Assembly (NCBI GenBank): GCA_003524705.1
Contig: DQGV01000229.1
Coordinates: 1,212-6,950, forward strand
Length of the DNA stretch: 5,739 nt
Direction: 5' to 3'
Origin: Anaerolineae bacterium
Lineage (GTDB): Bacteria > Chloroflexota > Anaerolineae > Anaerolineales > Villigracilaceae
The notes beneath the pieces are model-generated. The model was not told where the DNA came from and ran no database searches. It worked only from the letters and a program-made list of their open reading frames with translations. How positions within the stretch are numbered: the first letter of the stretch is position 1; each line of letters starts with the position of its first letter. Positions 1 to 4,778 of the stretch are shown piece after piece. The position numbers were made by a program, and so were the translations under genes.

Positions 1-16
1 TGTGCTCTTCCGATCT
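1..16. other. Residual Illumina TruSeq adapter sequence (artefact)
   Basis: The first 16 bases, TGTGCTCTTCCGATCT, are identical to the inner 3' end of the TruSeq read-2 adapter as I know it. They sit exactly at the window edge. They are untrimmed library sequence, not genome, so the contig truly begins at about base 17. The minus-strand reading frame happens to stay open through them, which would add spurious residues (I-G-R-A) to the truncated protein. Confidence 0.93.
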
Positions 17-413
17 GGGCAATTGCTGAAAGCATAACGAACAAATCATCTGTAAAATGTTCGACAATGCGTCGCACAAGAAACAGGTTCAAGGTCAAGA
101 GAGAGGCGCCGAGGATTTGGATGTAAAGTCCCGTTTGATTTAATCCAATGGGCAGAAGATGAACAAGTGCCATAATGCCTGTCCACAACGGGTTTGTGAT
201 TCCCTCTACACGTTCTCCGGGATTCCAAACCAAACCATTTCCATGAGCAAGATTGTAGGCATATCGCATGGAAATCATAGCATCGTCAAACAAAATGTAG
301 TAGGTTGTGCCTTCGATGTTGAAACTAGTTAAATTGATGTAGCGATAACAATAATAAAGATAGCCAATGATGAGAAGGGCAAAGTTTAGATTGCGAATGG
401 CTTTTGAATTCAT
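17..413 (-). CDS. GT-C family membrane glycosyltransferase, AftB-like N-terminus (3' partial)
   Basis: The first 132 residues of a polytopic membrane glycosyltransferase are visible; the rest lies beyond the contig edge. The protein starts M-N-S-K-A-I-R-N and has a first hydrophobic segment at about residues 9-24. A conserved extracytoplasmic loop follows, with the acidic pair D43-D44 and R50, then W63-N64-P65-G66-E67-R68-V69-E70-G71 and T73-N74-P75-L76-W77. A further hydrophobic stretch spans about 79-114. The DD...R plus [13 protein letters not shown] pattern is, from family knowledge, that of AftB-like (GT89) and related GT-C enzymes, which use polyprenyl-phosphate sugars outside the membrane. 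The acceptor and sugar cannot be told from this fragment. The start was chosen because the conserved N-terminus follows directly and no Shine-Dalgarno precedes it; a TATAAT box six bases upstream suggests a leaderless mRNA. It is transcribed divergently from the sulfate-activation operon. Confidence 0.85.
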
Positions 414-419
414 ATTTTT

Positions 420-425
420 ATTATA
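420..425 (-). promoter_or_regulatory. -10 box for the divergent glycosyltransferase, probably leaderless
   Basis: The minus strand reads TATAAT here, a perfect -10 consensus, followed by only six bases (AAAAAT) before the ATG at 413. Transcription starting about seven bases after the box would begin at or next to the A of the start codon. No purine-rich ribosome binding site is present, which agrees with a leaderless transcript. No good -35 hexamer is found at 15-19 bp; that space is taken by the inverted repeat at 433-457. Confidence 0.55.
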
Positions 426-432
426 TCGTAAC

Positions 433-457
433 CCAAAATTCACCGACTGAATTTTGG
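433..457. promoter_or_regulatory. Perfect 10-bp inverted repeat between divergent promoters, putative operator
   Basis: The left arm CCAAAATTCA (433-442) and right arm TGAATTTTGG (448-457) are exact reverse complements around a 5-bp spacer, CCGAC. The palindrome lies between two outward-facing TATAAT boxes, 7 bp from the minus-strand one and 2 bp from the plus-strand one, and so covers the -35 and spacer regions of both. That position suits a dimeric transcription factor regulating both directions. The plus-strand promoter probably starts after it, so it is unlikely to act as an RNA hairpin in that message. No T-run follows, so it is not an intrinsic terminator. The regulator is unknown. Confidence 0.55.
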
Positions 458-459
458 AG

Positions 460-465
460 TATAAT
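460..465 (+). promoter_or_regulatory. -10 box of the sulfate-activation/glycan operon
   Basis: There is a perfect TATAAT. The best -35 candidate, TTCACC at 439-444, matches TTGACA at four of six positions but with a short 15-bp spacer, and it lies inside the inverted repeat. A weak -35 overlapping an operator suggests a regulated, possibly activator-dependent promoter. Transcription would start near 472, giving a leader of about 56 nt before the ATG at 528. Confidence 0.5.
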
Positions 466-485
466 CGGGGTCTGTAAATTCGTAT

Positions 486-505
486 GGGCACGATATATCG
501 TACCC
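486..505 (+). repeat. 20-bp near-perfect palindrome in the operon leader
   Basis: Bases 486-505 pair with themselves at nine of ten positions around the centre 495/496; the only mismatch is C489 with A502. The core ACGATATATCGT (490-501) is a perfect 12-bp palindrome. It lies in the predicted 5' leader, 13 bp before the GGAG ribosome binding site at 519-522. Its right half shares TATATCGTA (494-502) with 422-430 beside the divergent -10 box. It could be a second protein-binding site. As RNA it could only form a short hairpin or a dimer contact. Function is unknown. Confidence 0.4.
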
Positions 506-527
506 TACATAATCAAACGGAGAAAAA

Positions 528-2255
528 ATGGCAAAAGCAAAACTCATTGCCCCTTATGGTGGCAAACTTGTAAATTTGGTTGTGACTGGCAAAGAACGCG
601 AAGAATTGCTTGCAAAAACGGCACAACTTCCTTCCATCAAAATTACAGCAAGAAATTTATGTGACTTGGAATTAATCGCCACTGGCGGTTTTTCACCCCT
701 CACCACGTTCATGGGCAAAGCAGATTATGACCGTGTGTTGAAAGAAATGCGTTTGGCAGATGGAACTGTATTTCCGCTTCCAATTACATTAACGGCTGAC
801 CCAAAAGAATTACCAACAGTTGGTGAAGAGTTGGTGTTACGCGATGCAAACTTTGATGTGATTGCAATTATGACTCTTGACGAAATATTTCATTGGGATG
901 CTGAAACAGAAGCGTCTCTTGCCTACGGGACAACTGATGCAAAACACCCGATGGTTTCTGAAATGGCTCGTTGGAATAAAGTTTGTATTTCAGGTCCAAT
1001 GAAAGTGTTGAATTTACCAAAGTATTATGACTTTGTGAATTTACGCCGTACACCTGCTCAAGTTCGTGAAATGTTAGAAAAAATGGGGCATGACAACGTG
1101 GTGGCTTTCCAAACACGAAATCCATTACACAGAATTCATGAAGAATTGACCAAACGTGCCGCCGCACAAGTAAATGGCTCATTGTTGATTCATCCAACTG
1201 TAGGCATGACCAAGCCTGGCGATGTTGACCACTACACTCGCGTGCGAACATACAAAGCACTCGTTGATAATCATTACGACAAAAATAACACCATGTTGAG
1301 TTTGCTTCCGCTGGCGATGCGGATGGCGGGTCCGAAAGAAGCGATTCTTCATGCCATCATCCGAAGAAATCATGGAGCAAATCATTTCATTGTAGGTCGT
1401 GACCATGCAGGACCAGGAAATGATTCTACGGGCAAACCATTTTACGGTCCGTATGATGCGCAAGAATTGATGAAGCAACACAAAGCCGAAATCGGAGTCA
1501 AAATGATTCCGTTTGAAATGTTGGTTTATCTTCCAGATGAACAAAGATATGTGGAAGAAAAAGATGTACCCAAAGGCGCAAAGGTTGCCAATATTTCTGG
1601 TACACAAGTTCGTGATGATTATTTAGCAAAAGGAAAACTTTTACCTGAATGGTTTACACGCCCAGAGACTGCTGAAATTTTACGTGAGACATATCCTGCA
1701 CGTCACAAACAAGGTTTTTGTATTTGGTTTACTGGCTTAAGCGGCTCAGGTAAAACAGCAACAACCCAAGTGCTTCGTTCTTTATTGCTCGAACGCGGAC
1801 GTGAACTTGCAATTTTAGATGGCGATGTCGTTCGCACACATCTTTCAAAAGGTTTGGGCTTTAGCAAAGAAGACCGCGATACAAATATTCTTCGCATCGG
1901 TTTTGTGGCTGGTGAAATTGTTCATGCAGGCGGTGGTGTGATTTGTGCCGCAATCAGCCCGTATCGTTCCACGCGTGAAGAAGCTCGCAAAATGGTTGGC
2001 GAAAACTTCATTGAAATTTTTATGGATACTCCCGTTGAAATTTGTGAACAACGTGATGTAAAAGGTTTATATGCCAAAGCCCGCCAAGCCATGCAAGATG
2101 GCAAACCAATGGGCTTCACCGGTGTAGATGACCCATACGAACCGCCTATCAATCCTGAAATCACACTCAAAGGATTTGGCTCTTCTCCTGAAGACAATGC
2201 TCGCATCATTTTGAAATATCTTGAAGAACAAGGTTTTGTTCTTTCTCACAATTAA
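528..2255 (+). CDS. sat/cysC: Bifunctional sulfate adenylyltransferase / adenylylsulfate kinase (PAPS synthase)
   Basis: This cytoplasmic enzyme makes APS from sulfate and ATP and then phosphorylates it to PAPS. The 575 residues comprise a PUA-like N-terminal region (about 1-165), the ATP sulfurylase catalytic domain (about 166-385) and an APS kinase domain (about 395-575). ATP sulfurylase motifs are Q195-T-R-N198 running into H201-R-x-H204, G290-R-D-H-A-G-P-G297 and I356-S-G-T-x-V-R362. The kinase P-loop is G403-L-S-G-S-G-K409-T410, followed by D431-G-D433, the I476-S-P-Y-R480 motif and the G529-F-T-G-V-D-D-P-Y-E-P-P segment. The intact P-loop argues for a working kinase, not the regulatory relic known from fungal ATP sulfurylases. 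The domain order (Sat first) is opposite to animal PAPS synthases. GGAG at 519-522, five bases before the ATG, sets the start. It is the first gene of a glycan-type operon, so PAPS probably feeds sulfotransferases. Confidence 0.95.
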   Translation: MAKAKLIAPYGGKLVNLVVTGKEREELLAKTAQLPSIKITARNLCDLELIATGGFSPLTTFMGKADYDRVLKEMRLADGTVFPLPITLTADPKELPTVGEELVLRDANFDVIAIMTLDEIFHWDAETEASLAYGTTDAKHPMVSEMARWNKVCISGPMKVLNLPKYYDFVNLRRTPAQVREMLEKMGHDNVVAFQTRNPLHRIHEELTKRAAAQVNGSLLIHPTVGMTKPGDVDHYTRVRTYKALVDNHYDKNNTMLSLLPLAMRMAGPKEAILHAIIRRNHGANHFIVGRDHAGPGNDSTGKPFYGPYDAQELMKQHKAEIGVKMIPFEMLVYLPDEQRYVEEKDVPKGAKVANISGTQVRDDYLAKGKLLPEWFTRPETAEILRETYPARHKQGFCIWFTGLSGSGKTATTQVLRSLLLERGRELAILDGDVVRTHLSKGLGFSKEDRDTNILRIGFVAGEIVHAGGGVICAAISPYRSTREEARKMVGENFIEIFMDTPVEICEQRDVKGLYAKARQAMQDGKPMGFTGVDDPYEPPINPEITLKGFGSSPEDNARIILKYLEEQGFVLSHN

Positions 2256-2263
2256 GTTTTGAT

Positions 2264-2319
2264 TGATTGCGCATTACGGATCACTCTTTATGTGATTCGT
2301 AATGCGTAATCCGTACAAT
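2264..2319. repeat. Heptamer array 1 with central strand switch, 20-bp fold-back hairpin
   Basis: The 62-bp gap after the PAPS synthase gene is mostly a 7-nt-period repeat. On the plus strand, GTRATNC-like units begin at 2292, 2299 and 2306, with a decayed fourth at 2313. Upstream the same unit appears reversed at 2278-2284, 2271-2277 and, more weakly, 2264-2270. The central 2285-2291 is exactly one 7-nt unit, so the grid never breaks. As RNA, 2265-2284 pairs with 2292-2311 over 20 bp with no mismatch and two G-U pairs (2279/2297 and 2269/2307), closing a 7-nt loop. The hairpin ends six bases before the next ATG. No T-run follows, so it is not an ordinary terminator. Confidence 0.8.
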
Positions 2320-3859
2320 GACTCGTTCAACTTTCCCCGCTTCTTTTCTGACCTTCATCCTGTTCGCTGTAATTGGAACATTTCTCATCCTATATGCGAC
2401 TCCGCAAGGCTTGGGACTGTTAGATGATTCTATTGCTTACATTGCAGGTGCACGAAGCATGTTGAACGGAGATGGCTATCGAGAATTATGGTTAGCAAGT
2501 AACCAACCAATGACTCACTTTCCGCCGGGCTTTTCATCCATACTTGCTTTGGTTGGTATAACAGGGCTTGACCCACTGCGTGGCACAAGATTTGTCAATG
2601 CTTTGTTATTTGGAGGGAACATTTTTCTGCTCGGCATCATCGGCTGGAAGATGACCAAGTCACAAATTGCGGGAGTTGTTTTAGCAATTTTGTTTTTAGT
2701 GAATGCTTCTTTATTTCGTGTTCACTCAAACGCCATGAGTGAACCACTTTATATTTTTCTCACACTTGCATCATTCCTAACATTTTATTTTTACTTTCAA
2801 CTCCAACAAAAACGCTGGCTGATTCTGACAGGTTGTTTAGTTAGTTTAGCATATCTGACGCGCTATGCAGGCTTGGCATTATTCGCTACTTTTTTGGTCA
2901 GTTTGATTTTGCTTAGAGATACTTGGAAAGACCGTTTGACTCGTTCTCTAATATTTATCGCCAGTTTTATTCCTTTTGCACTCGGTTGGAGTATTCGCAA
3001 TCAAAATGTGGCTGATAATGCTACAAACAGAACGCTCGTATATCACCCTATTACTCCCGAAAATATTGCCATTGGAATCTCCACTTTTTCTGAATTCCTT
3101 ATGCCGTTCAATGAATGGCGCAGAGCAATGGTACAAATTCCCAATTTAATTCCCATCATCTTTTTTATTTTGTTATTTATTTTGCTAGCTTGGATAGTAC
3201 CCAAAGGATTAAGAAAATTCTTTCAACCTGCCACTGAAACGCCAGAAATTTTATCTTTTATTAGCACACTATACATCTTCGGATATTTAGCATCAATCAT
3301 TTCATCTATGACATGGTTTGATGCCAGCACAAAATTTCAGTTAAGAATCTTGTCTCCTATATTCGTAAGTTTATTAATTATGTTCGTTTACTTTTTAACA
3401 AAACTTTTTCACAGACAAAAACTTCTTTCTTCTTTTTTCTTTCTTCTTATTTTTTCTTTTTCAATTTACGGCATAACAAACGAAATCACACAACTTCGCA
3501 AAGGCGGAGTTGGTTATGCTTCATTTCAATGGTTTGATTCTGAAGCGATGAAATTTCTCAATGAACTTCCTGAAGGCACACGCATCTACACCAACGAAGC
3601 CGCCGCAGTATATCTCTACACAAATCGTGGGGCGTATGTACTGCCCGACCTTGTTGACCCAGTTACAGGTCAAGAAAGAGGCGGTTTTGAAGAAGGCGTA
3701 TCAAAACTTCAAGCAGATGTTTTATCAGGCGAAGCAGTCCTCATGCTTTTTGATGTCAACAAAGATGCACAGACACAAACTGTTTATCAAATTTTGAGTG
3801 AAGGTTTGTATCTTGCGTTTGATAAACAAAACGATACAATTTATACAGCCTACCCATAA
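2318..3859 (+). CDS. GT39/ArnT-like polytopic membrane glycosyltransferase
   Basis: This 513-residue integral membrane protein resembles the PMT/ArnT (GT-C) superfamily, which moves sugars from polyprenyl-phosphate donors to acceptors on the outer side of the membrane. The first membrane segment is at about residues 9-27. A loop with the acidic pair D36-D37 and H67-F-P-P-G-F follows, at the place where GT-C enzymes carry catalytic acid and substrate residues. Further hydrophobic segments lie at roughly 95-110, 117-133, 143-160, 168-199, 209-224, 273-294, 312-330, 343-361 and 368-387. S141-E142 and L179-T-R-Y-A-G are also family-like. A soluble C-terminal domain (about 395-513) ends the protein. 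The start is the first ATG after an in-frame TAA at 2300-2302. It has no Shine-Dalgarno and sits at the edge of heptamer array 1. Donor and acceptor are not identifiable; an unrelated membrane function is possible but less likely. Confidence 0.75.
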   Translation: MTRSTFPASFLTFILFAVIGTFLILYATPQGLGLLDDSIAYIAGARSMLNGDGYRELWLASNQPMTHFPPGFSSILALVGITGLDPLRGTRFVNALLFGGNIFLLGIIGWKMTKSQIAGVVLAILFLVNASLFRVHSNAMSEPLYIFLTLASFLTFYFYFQLQQKRWLILTGCLVSLAYLTRYAGLALFATFLVSLILLRDTWKDRLTRSLIFIASFIPFALGWSIRNQNVADNATNRTLVYHPITPENIAIGISTFSEFLMPFNEWRRAMVQIPNLIPIIFFILLFILLAWIVPKGLRKFFQPATETPEILSFISTLYIFGYLASIISSMTWFDASTKFQLRILSPIFVSLLIMFVYFLTKLFHRQKLLSSFFFLLIFSFSIYGITNEITQLRKGGVGYASFQWFDSEAMKFLNELPEGTRIYTNEAAAVYLYTNRGAYVLPDLVDPVTGQERGGFEEGVSKLQADVLSGEAVLMLFDVNKDAQTQTVYQILSEGLYLAFDKQNDTIYTAYP

Positions 3860-3867
3860 AGGTTCAC

Positions 3868-4692
3868 ATGAATATATTTGAAAAATTTTCTTTGAAAGAT
3901 AAAGTTGCAGTTGTTACTGGCGGCGTTGGATTAATCGGCGCGGAATTTTGCAAGACGTTAGCCGAAGCTGGCGCATCGGTTGCAGTGGTGGATTTAAACG
4001 CTTCATTGATTCAAGGGACAGTTGATACGCTTACGAAAAGCGGATTCAACGCTTTAGGCATTTCAACAGACATCACCAAACCCGAATCAGTTAATGCAAT
4101 GGTTGAAAAAGTAATTTCAACATATGGTCGTTTAGATGTTTTAGTTAACTCCGCCGCACTAGACCCAAAATTTGATGCCACTGCTTTAGAAAAAGGAATC
4201 GCTCCCGGCGCATTTGAAGATTATCCATTGAGTGATTGGAACGCGGCGATGAATGTAAATTTAACGGGAATGTTTTTAGTAACACAAGCGTGTGTAAAAC
4301 AAATGTTGAAAAATAAAAAAGGAAGTATTATCAACATCTGTTCCACTTATGGACTCAACGGACCCGACCAACGAATTTACATCAAAGCTGGGAAACGAGT
4401 TGCTTACAAACCTGTCTATTACACAGTCACCAAAGCAGGTGTGATGGGTTTTACAAAATATCTCGCCGCATATTATGCTGAGACAGAAATCCGAGTGAAT
4501 GCTTTAACGCCAGGTGGCGTGTTTAATAATCACGAAGAATATTTTGTGAAAAATTATTCTGCCAAAACAATTTTAGGCAGAATGGCAAAGAAAGATGAAA
4601 TGAATGGAGCATTGTTATTCCTCGCTTCAGATGCTTCATCGTATATGACAGGGAATAATTTGATTGTAGATGGTGGTTGGACGGCGTGGTGA
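3868..4692 (+). CDS. Short-chain dehydrogenase/reductase of a sugar-modification type
   Basis: This is a classical SDR of 274 residues with a Rossmann fold and NAD(P)-dependent oxidoreduction. The cofactor motif is T17-G-G-V-G21-L-I-G24. D42 at the end of the second strand suggests a preference for NAD(H). N94-S-A-A is the structural NNAG-type motif. The catalytic set is N131, S159, Y185 and K189 (Y-x-x-x-K). S159 and Y185 are 26 residues apart, about twice the spacing of FabG, because of an inserted segment around 163-180. A similar insertion, with an R-I-Y element, is what I recall from PtmA-like reductases of nonulosonate and flagellin glycosylation loci. The C-terminal D268-G-G-W is typical of SDRs. 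AAAGG at 3858-3862, five bases before the ATG, supports the start, and the gap to the preceding gene is only 8 bp. The substrate is unknown; the neighbouring cytidylyltransferase suggests a sugar precursor or nucleotide sugar. Confidence 0.87.
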   Translation: MNIFEKFSLKDKVAVVTGGVGLIGAEFCKTLAEAGASVAVVDLNASLIQGTVDTLTKSGFNALGISTDITKPESVNAMVEKVISTYGRLDVLVNSAALDPKFDATALEKGIAPGAFEDYPLSDWNAAMNVNLTGMFLVTQACVKQMLKNKKGSIINICSTYGLNGPDQRIYIKAGKRVAYKPVYYTVTKAGVMGFTKYLAAYYAETEIRVNALTPGGVFNNHEEYFVKNYSAKTILGRMAKKDEMNGALLFLASDASSYMTGNNLIVDGGWTAW

Positions 4693-4694
4693 TT

Positions 4695-4778
4695 CCAGTA
4701 GGCAGTTATCAGAAGGCAGTAATCAGAAAACTGCTCACTGAAAACTGTTTACTGATGACTGTTTACTGATGACTGACA
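4695..4778. repeat. Heptamer array 2: twelve units on an exact 7-nt grid with strand switch
   Basis: The whole gap between the SDR and the cytidylyltransferase is a degenerate 7-nt-period array. CAG begins at 4696, 4703, 4710, 4717 and 4724; its reverse complement CTG begins at 4731, 4738, 4745, 4752, 4759, 4766 and 4773. All twelve triplets are spaced by exactly seven bases, including across the strand switch. Higher-order 14-bp units are visible: ACTGTTTACTGATG is repeated perfectly at 4744-4757 and 4758-4771, and 4702-4715 matches 4716-4729 at 12 of 14 positions. The two halves can pair in several registers, for example 4717-4726 with 4745-4754 at nine of ten bases. The last unit runs into the coding sequence of the next gene. 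Confidence 0.88.

Noticed and set aside
404..664. Small plus-strand reading frame overlapping the start of the PAPS synthase gene
   Set aside because: It lies out of frame across the intergenic region and the well-supported sat start, begins inside the divergent gene, and has no recognisable protein features.
868..2249. Several antisense reading frames opposite the PAPS synthase gene
   Set aside because: They are composition shadows of a strongly conserved enzyme gene, with Cys/His/Phe-rich low-plausibility translations and no ribosome binding sites noticed.
1707..2252. APS kinase domain as an inactive regulatory remnant, as in fungal ATP sulfurylase
   Set aside because: The P-loop G403 to T410, D431-G-D433 and the later kinase motifs are all intact, which supports an active kinase.
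2265..2311. Rho-independent terminator after the PAPS synthase gene
   Set aside because: The hairpin is strong, but the bases after it (2312-2320) contain no T-run, and the next gene starts six bases later in the same direction. It fits the heptamer repeat better.
3422..3462. Pyrimidine-rich tract as a phase-variable slippage site
   Set aside because: The tract of 41 bases has one purine, but it is a mixed C/T run coding for a Phe/Leu/Ser-rich membrane helix. The longest T-runs are six bases and the frame is intact, so coding for a hydrophobic segment explains it.
4695..4778. CRISPR array
   Set aside because: The units are seven bases long, degenerate and contiguous, with no unique spacers; there are no cas genes.
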